The translations under genes and the position numbers were made by a program. 64,000 bases of DNA from CAZPXZ01 sp965219495 (GTDB lineage Bacteria; Pseudomonadota; Alphaproteobacteria; Rhodobacterales; CAZPXZ01): assembly GCA_965219495.1 (NCBI GenBank), contig OZ244777.1:434001-498000 (forward strand), given 5' to 3'. Below the pieces are notes generated by a model. It did not search any database, was not told the DNA's origin, and saw nothing but the letters and a program-made list of their open reading frames with translations. This document shows positions 17,293 through 25,590 of this stretch, piece by piece. Numbering within the stretch: position 1 is the stretch's first letter; the number at the start of each line of letters is the position of its first letter.

Positions 17293-20200
17293 ATGCGGCT
17301 GCGACGACTTGACCTGATACGATATGGTCACTTCACGGATAGGTCTTTTGAGCTGCCTGCCGGGAAATCTGACTTTCACGCTGTTTTTGGGCCGAATGAA
17401 GCCGGCAAGTCCACGGCGCTGGCCGCGATCGAGGATCTGCTGTTCGGCATACCAATGCACTCGCCCTACAACTTCCTGCATGACTACAGCAGCATGCGGG
17501 TCGGCGCTGGTCTCCAAAACGGCAGTTCATCGCTGGAAGTGCTTCGGCGCAAAGGGAACAAGGACACGTTGCTGGGTACGGACGGTTCACCCATTGCAGG
17601 TGGTGAGGGCGTATTGAGACGGTACCTTGCCGGTGCGGATCGATCGTTCTTCGAGCGCATGTTCAGCCTTGATCACGTCCGTCTTCAGGCTGGCGGACAG
17701 GAAATTCTCCAGGCCAAGGACGATGTTGGTCAGATGCTGTTTTCTGCAGGAGCCGGCATAACGGGGTTACGTGAGCGCCTCGGTGAGCTTTCTGCTGAGG
17801 CCGAGGAGCTGTGGAGTGCACGGCGGGCTAAGCATCGCAAGTTCTACATCGCCTACGACAAGCTCACGGAGGCTCAAAGGACATTGCGGGAGCAAACCTT
17901 TACCGCAAGCAAATGGCGAGAACTGAAGCGCGAATACGAAAGGGCTGAAGAATCCTACGCTGAGGTTGACGAGAGAATCAAAGAGACCAGCGCCGAGCGC
18001 AACCGCCTCAGCCGCATTCGCCGAGTGTTCCGGGATGTGCGCAGGAAGCAAGAGCTTGACGGCCAGCTTGCAGAGCTTGGGGACGTTATTGCGTTGCCGG
18101 AAGATGCGGCGAAGGTTGTAGAAGAAGCTGAACGCAGGGATACGGGGGCGGCAACACGCATTGCAACGCTTCAGGAACAGCTGGAACGCGCTGAGAAAAA
18201 TCTGGAAGGGCTAACGTTCGACAAGACGCTTGTTCAGAGGGCCAAAGATGTTGGCCAACTCCACGAGAGGCGGATTGAGATTCGTGGCGAGAAGGCTGAC
18301 TTACCCAAGCGCGAAGCGGAACTTAATGCCGCTGAAGAAGAGTTGCGAGCAAATGCCTTCGAGCTTGAGTGGGCGGAGACCGAATCAGCAGTGTTGATTG
18401 AGCACATCCCGCCTCGCACCAAAGTTCGTGTGGTGCGTTCCATGCTCAATCAAAGGGGCGAACTGGAGTCTGATGTCACGAGCCGTACCCGTGTACTGCA
18501 AGAGTCTCAGGAAACCCGCGACGGACTAAAGGAGCGGCTGGACGAAATGGGCGAACCCGCCGATGTGTCCAGGCTGGCCATTGTCATCAGGACCTTGCGC
18601 GAGCAGGGCGATCTTACGGGCCGAGTTCGAACCGCTGAGAAAGCTCTCAAGGATACGCAGGGATTAGTGGGGCGCAGACTTAAAGCACTCAACCCTGGCG
18701 GCATTGATGAAGAGACGCTAACGAACATGACTGTGCCCGCGCAGGCGATGGTTCAGGAACACCGGGAACGGGAGCAGGACTGGAAGAGGCGCTTGCGGGA
18801 AACGCGGCAAGAGGCCTCGTCAGTTCAGCAGGAATTGGACGGTGCGGTTGCCGCACTTGATCGCAGCGTGCGAGACGAGAAGATCGTCACTGGCGAAGAG
18901 TTGAACGATGCGCGCAGGCATCGGGATGCACTTTGGAACCTGGTGAAACTCACGCACGTGCGAGGTGAGTCGATCCCGGAGGATCAGGCTAGCGGCTTTG
19001 AAGAGGAACTGGAGAATGTGGCAGGGGCGTTCGAGCCTGCCATGGCCAGGGCGGATGACCTTTCTGACCGGCGTTTTGATCACGCTGAGGCAGCCGGCCG
19101 AATCGCGGAAATCAAACGGAAGATCGGGGAGCAGGAGACGTTTCTCGAACAGAAGAAGGATAACGAGACCAAGCTTGTCGAGGAAGGCGAGCAACTGCGG
19201 GCGGAATGGACAACGGCGTGGGCCTCAGCGCTTGTTGATCCGTTGGCCGCTGAGTCCATGCTCGAGTGGCTCGAAGCCAGAGAGGAAGTGCTGGAGGCCG
19301 TTCAAGAGCGAGAAGGAGCTGAGGGCGCTCTGGAAGCGCTACGCAACGAGGAACACCAAGTAAGGGAACAGTTGTTCGGTGAGTTGGCGGCGCTTGCGGT
19401 TGATGTAGCTGCGCTGGAAAATGACAGCCTGAACGTGATTGTTGAACGCGCTGCGGAAGAGCAGCGTCTTGGAGAGGCCGAGGCGAGCAAGAAGGCTCAG
19501 CTTGAAGAAGATGTAAAGAACGCCACCAAGGAGGTCGCGCGAAGGGAACGCGATCTTCGAAAGGCCAAAGGAGCCCAGGACGAATGGCAGAAGAAATGGA
19601 CGGTCGCGCTTGGTGAGCTTGGGCTGGCCAAAAGTATAGCACCGGAAGCGGTGGGGGTGCAGATCGACGTTATCGACCAGATGCGCGAGACGGCGGGCCG
19701 TATCAGGTCATTGCGGCATGACCGCATAGACAAGATCAACCGTGACGTCAGCGACTTCGAACAGGTTGTTGGTGACTTGGTTAAGGACCTAGCTGAGGAC
19801 CTGTTAGACCAGCCGGCTGAAAATGCCGTTCTGGAACTGGAAAAACGCCTTGCTGAAGCCGAACGTGTTCAGGGACTTCGGGAAAAGAAAAACGAAGAGG
19901 TGGAAGGGCTAACAACACAGATCGCCGAACTTGAAAACGAACGCCGAGATCTGGCTGCTTCAATCTCGCACCTGAAGACGGCGGCTGCGGTCGAGACAAA
20001 AGAAGCATTGAAGGAAGCCATTCGGCGGTCGGATCAACAGCGATCTGTTGAACACGAACGACAGCAAATCATCGAGAAGCTCAAACAGGACGGTGATGGG
20101 AAGTCGATTGAGGGGCTTGTGGAAGAATGCGAGGGCGTCGTCATCGACGAAGTCGCCGCGCGCGAAGCGTTGATTCAGGCGGAGTTGGAGGACTTGCAGA

Positions 20201-20835
20201 AGCAGCAAACCGATGCCGCAGAAGAACGATCTCGGACGCGGGAGGCGTTTCAGGCGGTTGGCGGTGACGACGCGGCAGCGCGGGCAGCGGCGAGCAAGCA
20301 GGAAGCGCTCGCTGAAATGCAGGCATCCGCCGAGCGGTATGCTCGCGTGAAGACTTCAGCCATGCTTCTTCAGTGGGCGATCGATCGCTACCGGCGGGAG
20401 AAGCAAGCGCCGTTGCTAAAGCGTGCGGGCGCGCTGTTCAAGATCATCACCCGAGATTCCTTCTCCAGCCTTCAGGTCGCGTTTGACGATCAGGACAGAG
20501 CACATTTGACGGGAGTGCGGCCCGGCGGCAGCATTGTACCTGTATCCGGCATGAGCACGGGCACGGCCGATCAACTCTACTTGGCGTTACGGGTTGCTTC
20601 GATCGAGGACTATCTGGAGCGAGCGGAAGCGCTCCCGTTCGTTGCCGACGACCTGTTCATCAACTTCGATGATGAACGGGCGGCGGCAGGATTTAGGTTG
20701 CTTGGCGAGTTGAGTCAAACGACACAGGTGCTATTTTTCACCCACCATCAGCATCTTGTAGATATAGCGCGGAAATCGCTTGGGGCTTCTGTCAATATGA
20801 TAATCTTGACTGATCAGGAGGCCCCAGCTTCCTAA
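17293..20835 (+). CDS. SbcC/YhaN-like ATPase with long coiled coils
   Basis: 1180 residues. The N-terminal lobe starts MRLRRLDLIRYGHFTD and holds Walker A GPNEAGKST at residues 33-41. About 850 residues of Glu/Lys/Arg-rich coiled coil follow. The C-terminal lobe has the signature region around SGMSTGTADQLYLALR, Walker B LPFVADDLFINFDDE and a final FFTHHQH. This is the Rad50/SbcC architecture; the AGKST lobe and the pairing with a YhaO-type nuclease point to the YhaN subgroup. It should be the ATP-driven DNA-bridging partner of the upstream nuclease in end processing or attack on foreign DNA. It is encoded two bases downstream and surely in the same operon. Confidence 0.9.
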   Translation: MRLRRLDLIRYGHFTDRSFELPAGKSDFHAVFGPNEAGKSTALAAIEDLLFGIPMHSPYNFLHDYSSMRVGAGLQNGSSSLEVLRRKGNKDTLLGTDGSPIAGGEGVLRRYLAGADRSFFERMFSLDHVRLQAGGQEILQAKDDVGQMLFSAGAGITGLRERLGELSAEAEELWSARRAKHRKFYIAYDKLTEAQRTLREQTFTASKWRELKREYERAEESYAEVDERIKETSAERNRLSRIRRVFRDVRRKQELDGQLAELGDVIALPEDAAKVVEEAERRDTGAATRIATLQEQLERAEKNLEGLTFDKTLVQRAKDVGQLHERRIEIRGEKADLPKREAELNAAEEELRANAFELEWAETESAVLIEHIPPRTKVRVVRSMLNQRGELESDVTSRTRVLQESQETRDGLKERLDEMGEPADVSRLAIVIRTLREQGDLTGRVRTAEKALKDTQGLVGRRLKALNPGGIDEETLTNMTVPAQAMVQEHREREQDWKRRLRETRQEASSVQQELDGAVAALDRSVRDEKIVTGEELNDARRHRDALWNLVKLTHVRGESIPEDQASGFEEELENVAGAFEPAMARADDLSDRRFDHAEAAGRIAEIKRKIGEQETFLEQKKDNETKLVEEGEQLRAEWTTAWASALVDPLAAESMLEWLEAREEVLEAVQEREGAEGALEALRNEEHQVREQLFGELAALAVDVAALENDSLNVIVERAAEEQRLGEAEASKKAQLEEDVKNATKEVARRERDLRKAKGAQDEWQKKWTVALGELGLAKSIAPEAVGVQIDVIDQMRETAGRIRSLRHDRIDKINRDVSDFEQVVGDLVKDLAEDLLDQPAENAVLELEKRLAEAERVQGLREKKNEEVEGLTTQIAELENERRDLAASISHLKTAAAVETKEALKEAIRRSDQQRSVEHERQQIIEKLKQDGDGKSIEGLVEECEGVVIDEVAAREALIQAELEDLQKQQTDAAEERSRTREAFQAVGGDDAAARAAASKQEALAEMQASAERYARVKTSAMLLQWAIDRYRREKQAPLLKRAGALFKIITRDSFSSLQVAFDDQDRAHLTGVRPGGSIVPVSGMSTGTADQLYLALRVASIEDYLERAEALPFVADDLFINFDDERAAAGFRLLGELSQTTQVLFFTHHQHLVDIARKSLGASVNMIILTDQEAPAS

Positions 20836-20875
20836 AACAGGACTGCGGCACCGTTGCTCGCAGCGTCAAAAGCTT

Positions 20876-21204
20876 CTAGGCCGTTGACGCTTTTGGCGGC
20901 TGTTCAAGCTTATTTCGAGTTTCTTCAGCAGTCTTCGATCGCTTACGGAACCCGGCGCGATAGTCGTCCAGTGCTGTGACCTCTTTCTTCAAATCCTCAA
21001 TCTTAGGGAGAGGTATGTTCTTTGCCGCTGGCATGTCATGCCCGGAGCGTTCCGAGGCACGTTTCATGGCCCAGAAGATTGTCTTATTATCCTCATCGTC
21101 CACCACGACGCCTTTCGACCTCTGCGTCTTCACGTCGGACCCGTATTGCTCCACAACCCTGAAAAGCAACACCTCCTCGACAAGGCGCTCCCACGTTTCC
21201 CTTA
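20876..21204 (-). pseudogene. AAA-family ATPase, C-terminal fragment cut off by IS5-family insertion
   Basis: A minus-strand frame encodes about 109 residues beginning RETWERLVEEVLL and continuing VVVDDEDNKTIFWAMKRAS and EIEDLKKEV-like sequence. This tail is like the C-termini of large AAA_13-type ATPases often found in defence loci. At 21204 the frame runs into the left end of an IS element. Joining across the element and counting the TTA target duplication once restores one uninterrupted frame with the segment at 22167-22353 (YTN then LRETWERL). The gene was therefore intact before the insertion. The N-terminal and nucleotide-binding parts are not in the window. Confidence 0.75.
21202..21204. 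repeat. Target duplication TTA, left side of IS5-family element
   Basis: TTA here matches TTA at 22167-22169 on the other side of the element. A three-base TNA duplication fits the IS1031-like branch of the IS5 family. Confidence 0.8.
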
Positions 21205-22166
21205 GAGTTTGACCTAAAACTATTGAGTGGCTTCGACATGTGGTATTTTCCATACAGCTTAAACACGAAATATGGAGAGCACCCATGCCTTGGAATGAAA
21301 CCACTCGCGTTGAGTATAAGCGCCCCTCGTCTCGTTACGAGTCGGATTTGACGGATGCGGAATGGTCGCTGTTGGATCCCCATCTTCCGGGACCGGCTTC
21401 GACCGGCCGTCCCCGCACCACGGACCTTCGGGAAGTCTTGAACGCGATCCTGTACATGGCCAGCACAGGTTGTCAATGGCGCGCCTTCCCCAAGGATTTT
21501 CCACCGTTTACGACGGTTCAGAACTATTTCTACGGCTGGTCGAAAGGGGGACGGATGGAGGTCATTCTGCGGTCGCTTCGGCGGGCGGCGCGTCTCGATG
21601 CGGGACGCGCGGAAGAGCCGACGGCGGGTGCGATTGATCGCCAGAGCGCCAGGACCACCGAGAGCGGAGGACCGCGCGGTTCCGACGCCGGCAAGAAGGT
21701 GAAGGGCCGCAAGCGCCACCTTGTGGTGGATACGGAAGGGAACCCGCTGACGGTTCAGATTCATGCGGCGAGCATTCAGGATCGGGACGGCGCGCCGGAC
21801 GTGTTGGAAGAGGCGGCCGCGTGCTGCCCGACGTTGCAGGCGTTGTTCGCGGATGGGGGCTACTCGGGGCCGAAACTTGCGGCGTCCCTGTGCGACCGCA
21901 GCCTGGATCTGGATCTCATCATCGTTTCCAAGCCCCCGGGAAGCAAGGGTTTTGCGGTTCTCCCCCGCCGCTGGGTGGTGGAACGGACTCTTGCCTGGCT
22001 GAACCGCTGCCGACGATTGGCCAAGGACTTCGAGCGAACCATCGAGAGCGCCAAGGCGTGGGTGCTCTGGGCTGCGGTGCGGCTCTTGGTTCGTCGCCTC
22101 GGGTGGCGCGTAAGTGCCTGTGCAACAATGGGTTAAATGGACTTGCTAAAGTTTTGATTCAGACAC
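21205..22166 (+). mobile_element. IS5-family insertion sequence, apparently intact
   Basis: 962 bases bounded by imperfect inverted repeats: GAGTTTGACCTAAAACT at 21205-21221 and, read on the other strand from 22166, GTGTCTGAATCAAAACT (12 of 17 identical). TTA flanks both ends. It contains one transposase gene. It interrupts an AAA-ATPase gene whose frame closes perfectly when the element and one TTA are removed, which fixes both ends independently. Confidence 0.88.
21285..22136 (+). CDS. IS5-family transposase
   Basis: 283 residues from the ATG at 21285, the typical size of IS5/IS1031 transposases. The N-terminal domain has LTDAEWSLLDPHLP and MASTGCQWRAFPKDF. The DDE catalytic residues are visible as AIDRQSARTTE (Asp), FADGGYSG (Asp) and RRWVVERTLAWLNRCRR (Glu). 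An upstream ATG at 21240 in the same frame is less likely because family proteins begin close to the LTDAEW segment. No frameshift is seen, so the enzyme may be active. Confidence 0.92.
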   Translation: MPWNETTRVEYKRPSSRYESDLTDAEWSLLDPHLPGPASTGRPRTTDLREVLNAILYMASTGCQWRAFPKDFPPFTTVQNYFYGWSKGGRMEVILRSLRRAARLDAGRAEEPTAGAIDRQSARTTESGGPRGSDAGKKVKGRKRHLVVDTEGNPLTVQIHAASIQDRDGAPDVLEEAAACCPTLQALFADGGYSGPKLAASLCDRSLDLDLIIVSKPPGSKGFAVLPRRWVVERTLAWLNRCRRLAKDFERTIESAKAWVLWAAVRLLVRRLGWRVSACATMG

Positions 22167-22353
22167 TTAGGTTTGTATAGAACCCCTCTACCCCTTGGCG
22201 GTAGGCATCGTCGTCCTCATCAACTATGGCCTCTAACGCCTCGATTTTCCCGCGAAGAAGAATGATACGCTTATTTGTCGGTTTCGCTTCCCAAGGTTCG
22301 TCATCCTCCTCTATTACTCCGAAGCCGAGTTTCGCTGCCTTACGGACGACATT
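22167..22353 (-). pseudogene. AAA-family ATPase, internal fragment between two insertion sequences
   Basis: About 60 residues on the minus strand, including AKLGFGVIEEDDEPWEAK and EALEAIVDEDDDAYRQG. It leads in frame into the C-terminal fragment at 20876-21204 once the IS5-family element is removed. On its upstream side it stops at the terminal repeats of an IS21-like element (from about 22354), so the gene has lost its 5' part. The segment is useful mainly because it proves the order of events: a full gene first, then two insertions. Confidence 0.7.
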
Positions 22354-22371
22354 TGTTAGGACAGTTCTACA

Positions 22372-22459
22372 AAATCGCACAGGATTTGGACAGGATTCGC
22401 AAAACACTTGAACGCGATTCGCAAAACACTTGGACAGAACTCGCAAAACATTTGAACGG
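22372..22459. repeat. Four tandem 22-base repeats at IS21-type left end
   Basis: Units start at 22372, 22394, 22416 and 22438 and follow the pattern TCGCAAAACACTTGRAC. Units two and three are nearly identical; one and four are diverged. The spacing of exactly two helical turns suits cooperative transposase binding. These are not CRISPR repeats because there are no spacers. Confidence 0.8.
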
Positions 22460-22635
22460 GATTCGGATGGCGCCTGATCGGGCGCCGGTTGGATTCGTTC
22501 CGGGAGTTTTGCGTCGTTGACGGCGTTGAGGGGGGGGGAGCGGCGTGGTGTCCGATTTGCCCCTGGAATGCCGGTTCTCCGGTTCGGGCGGGTTATCTTC
22601 TTTCCATATTGAAGATTGGAAAGGAGGGCTCCACG

Positions 22636-23205
22636 ATGAGGAGAACCGGCATGGAAAACATAGGCCAGGTGCTTTTGCTCCGCCATGATGCGGGGTTGTC
22701 TTACCGGATGATTGGGGCGGCTCTTGGGGTGAGCCGCGGGACGATTTCGAATATCTTGACGGCGGCTTCGGCGGCGGGCATTTCGTGGCCGCTGCCGGCG
22801 GACGCGGACGATGCCTGGCTTCGGGAGGCGCTGTTTTCGCGGCCTTCGGGGCCGGCGCCGTCGAAGTGGCTTCGGCTGGACGTGGAGGGAGCGGTTTCGG
22901 CTCTGTCGCCGGTGGAGGGACGGCGTTCGCCGCGGGTCACGCGCTGGCTGGTTTGGGAGCGCTACTGCGCGGAAGCAGCGGAGGCGGGACTGGCGGCGTA
23001 CAGCTACGGCCATTTCTGCAAGGTGCTGGCGAAGGCGACGGAGGGCACGGGGCGTTTGGAGATGCGCTTCCCCTAGTCTCCGGGAGACTGGATGTTCTCG
23101 GACTTTTCGGGCAAGTCGGTGCCGGTGCTGGGTCCGGGCGGGGCCTAGTATCCGGAGATCAGCGTGGTGGTTCTGGCGTATTCCAACCTGCTGTACGTGG
23201 AAGCG
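22636..23205 (+). pseudogene. IS21-family transposase istA, broken
   Basis: The ATG at 22636 opens a frame with the IstA N-terminal helix-turn-helix: LLLRHDAGLSYRMIGAALG then VSRGTISNILTAA. It ends at a TAG at 23074-23076. The same frame continues with WMFSDFSGKSVPVLG, a second TAG, and YPEISVVVLAYSNLLYVEA, matching the start of the IstA catalytic domain (FVDFAG...FVAVLGAS). After about 23205 the sequence jumps to the IS right end. Two in-frame stops and the missing rest of the catalytic domain make it a pseudogene. Confidence 0.8.
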
Positions 23206-23504
23206 CCAGACTCTTGCGGTCGCGCCCCCCCGCCGCTGCCGCGCAAGACCCATTGAAACCCGGGCGGACGTCACATACGCTCCGTCCGTCAGGGGCGGCC
23301 CGTGGCCGCCCTGGGGCACCTCCGGCGCCCTTTCCGTTCACAGCAAGAAGGAGGCCTCCATAGCATCCGGCCCAAGCGGATGAACCGTTCAAATGAAATG
23401 AGAACTGCGTTCAAGTGCGTGCGAATTTTGCATGAGCAACTGGATACGGGGTTTTTCCGTCCTGTACCGGCGCTGAGTGGTTGGGCGGACCTTCGCCTAG
23501 TCGG

Positions 23505-23640
23505 GTCGATATCGCCCGTTGGCCAAGGACTTCGAACGAATTCTTGCGAATTCGATAGCTCGGGCGAAACTGGTTACTTGTCCGATCAGGGCGAGATGGG
23601 TGGCGAAATTCCAACTGGTTGAAAATTGGACAAATTTGCG
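23505..23640 (+). pseudogene. Possible IS5-like transposase C-terminal scrap
   Basis: The plus-strand frame reads RPLAKDFERILANSIARAKL, close to RRLAKDFERTIESAKAW at the C-terminus of the IS5-family transposase at 21285-22136, then diverges. No start, no catalytic residues and no ends are visible. It is a small relic at best. Confidence 0.35.
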
Positions 23641-24000
23641 GAGAACGAAATTTGATTCTTACTCACATGTCTCGAATGAGTGAGGAATCCGACATTTCCG
23701 CCAGAAGATTGACAATGTAGGCTTCGCTCGCCTTACGCAAAAAACGGAAGTCCAGAACAACTGATACCAGTTCTACTAAGTCTTGACTCGTTCTTATTTT
23801 GTCCGCTTTTTGCAACACATAGTGTGCAGCGGGCGGCGATTTCCCCTATGTTGAGTAGTAGAATTTGTCAGCATAAGAGGTTTGGCATGACCGCACACGT
23901 TTCCACCACCACGCGGGAATGGGCAAACTGCACTGGCGAAACCCCCTCATGAGCCCCCTCGCACAGGTCAAGACTTAGTAGAAATGGTATGAGTAGTCGA
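23641..24000. other. Non-coding stretch between IS remnants and uxu locus
   Basis: About 360 bases, clearly richer in A and T than the neighbouring genes, without a recognisable gene, repeat or RNA structure. Confidence 0.35.
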
Positions 24001-24291
24001 TCTTGTTAGTGATGGTGCCACACTGCGGGCGTACGGCAACCATCCCTGCTCGACCAGTTTCATGAATGTCTAGCGTACCGGCCGCTTGCTGACCCCAAAG
24101 GCGCGGGCCATGTTTGTTTCTGAGACCTGACTACCGAGCAAGAATAATCGCGCATAATCCGGACACACAAGGTGCGACAAACGTGTGGCGTGATCGGCGC
24201 GGATTGGTCGGGATATCAATCGGTCCTGGATTTCATATTTGTTATCGTCCTCCCCAGAAATCTGATTCCATATATCCTTACTAAACTTCAC
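24001..24291 (-). pseudogene. GntR-family regulator, broken N-terminal piece
   Basis: The minus strand encodes a GntR-type winged helix: LLGSQVSETNMARAFGVSKR then PVR, a TAG stop at about 24072, and in the same frame TFMKLVEQGWLPYARSVAP, the normal continuation of the domain. The effector-binding domain is absent. It stands divergently next to uxuA, so it probably once regulated hexuronate catabolism; loss would leave uxuAB without its local repressor. Confidence 0.65.
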
Positions 24292-24372
24292 GCGTCCGGG
24301 ATGATAATTCTAACTGACAACGATTTAGTCGTTTGAATTTGGCAGGCAAGGACAGAAGATGGAGAGCTTGAA

Positions 24373-25590
24373 ATGAGACAGACATGGCGTTGGTTCGGCC
24401 CGAATGATCTGGTTGGAATCGACGACGTGCGCCAGACGGGGGCAGAAGGGATCGTTTCGGCACTGCACCACATTCCGGCCGGTGAAGTCTGGGCGCGCGC
24501 CGAAATCGAGAGGCGCCAGGAGCAAGTCTCAAAGGCAAATGGGGGAACGCGTTCGACGTTGGCCTGGGATGTTGTGGAAAGCCTGCCTGTGTCGGAGGAC
24601 ATAAAAACACAGACCGGGGCGTGGCGGGATCATGTTGCAGCATATCGGCAATGCATGCGCAATCTTGCCGCTGCGGGCCTGTCCACGATCTGCTACAATT
24701 TCATGCCGGTTCTGGACTGGACGCGTACAGACCTTGCCTACCGGCTCCCGTCCGGGGCCACTTGCCTACGATTTGATCTTACCGATTTCGCGGTGTTTGA
24801 TCTCTATTTGCTTCAGCGACCGGGCGCCAAAGATGACTATGACGCAGGACTAGTGGAGGCGGCAAAGGGGCGGTACAACAAACTAGGCGATGCGGATCGA
24901 AAAAGGTTAGCCCGAAATGTCGTGTTCGGCCTGCCAGGTGCTGCCGACAACTATTCGCTAGAAGATGTTCGCGTGCATCTTGAACATTATACCGATGTTA
25001 GCGAGGACCGGCTTCGGGCCAATTTGGTCGATTTTCTTGAGCAAACTATCCCGTTGGCAGAGGAGCTTGGATTGCGACTATGTTGTCATCCTGACGATCC
25101 ACCGGTTCCGCTCCTGGGTCTTCCACGCATCATGTCGACCGAGGCACAATACACAAGAATTATGCGTGCTGTTGACAGCCTGGCAAATGGCATCACGCTT
25201 TGCAGTGGATCCCTCGGCGCGAGACCAGACAATGACTTACCCGGTATGATGCGTCGATTGGGGCCGAGAGTGCACTTTCTTCATCTTCGCAACGTCGCGC
25301 GCGAAACAACGAACGTCAAAGGCTCGTTTCACGAAGCGGAACATCTTCGCGGAGATACAGACATGGTCGCATTGATCCGCGCCGTTCTGGAGGAAGAGGC
25401 GCGACGCAGGGCTGGCGGACGACCTGATTGCTCAATTCCGTTCCGGCCAGACCATGGGCAAGATATTCTCGACGACCAATGCCGCAAAGCGCAGCCGGGG
25501 TATTCGGCAATCGGGCGGCTAAAGGGATTGGCTGAATTGCGGGGCATCATTGTAGCGCTTTCCCACGACAACCGACCCCAGGCCAGCTGA
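24373..25590 (+). CDS. uxuA: Mannonate dehydratase
   Basis: 405 residues, the size of UxuA. The enzyme removes water from D-mannonate to give 2-keto-3-deoxy-D-gluconate in glucuronate breakdown. Family segments are clear: WRWFGPND near the N-terminus, GAEGIVSALHHIPAGEVW, TICYNFMPVLDWTRTDL, LCCHPDDPPVPLLGLPRIMST, CSGSLGARPDN and RVHFLHLRNV with the metal ligands, and FRPDHGQDILDD near the C-terminus. The ATG at 24373 is preceded by GGAGAG. Its stop overlaps the first base of the uxuB start, so the two are coupled. Confidence 0.96.
   Translation: MRQTWRWFGPNDLVGIDDVRQTGAEGIVSALHHIPAGEVWARAEIERRQEQVSKANGGTRSTLAWDVVESLPVSEDIKTQTGAWRDHVAAYRQCMRNLAAAGLSTICYNFMPVLDWTRTDLAYRLPSGATCLRFDLTDFAVFDLYLLQRPGAKDDYDAGLVEAAKGRYNKLGDADRKRLARNVVFGLPGAADNYSLEDVRVHLEHYTDVSEDRLRANLVDFLEQTIPLAEELGLRLCCHPDDPPVPLLGLPRIMSTEAQYTRIMRAVDSLANGITLCSGSLGARPDNDLPGMMRRLGPRVHFLHLRNVARETTNVKGSFHEAEHLRGDTDMVALIRAVLEEEARRRAGGRPDCSIPFRPDHGQDILDDQCRKAQPGYSAIGRLKGLAELRGIIVALSHDNRPQAS

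Larger units (their letters stand above)
22354..23440 (+). mobile_element. Decayed IS21-family element (internal deletion)
   Basis: About 1.1 kb. The left end carries four phased 22-base repeats (22372-22459) and the right end two related units in inverse orientation (about 23383-23436), which is how IS21 ends bind their transposase. Inside is a broken istA followed by sequence homologous to the right end of a second IS21 remnant (23208-23436 resembles 54256-54513). The 3' part of istA and all of istB have been deleted. Exact termini are uncertain. Confidence 0.7.

Noticed and set aside
22372..22459. Regular short repeats that look like a CRISPR array
   Set aside because: The units are contiguous with no spacers and belong to an IS21-type end. 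No cas genes are present.
22159..23319. 386-codon minus-strand frame as a gene
   Set aside because: Its first two thirds lie antisense to istA and the IS21 repeats and are Arg/Pro-rich noise; only the last 60 codons are real, as a fragment of the AAA ATPase.
23074..24075. Amber (TAG) recoding in this organism
   Set aside because: TAG interrupts istA twice and the GntR piece once, but all three are obviously decayed genes, the recombinase relic is broken by TGA, and intact genes show no in-frame TAG.
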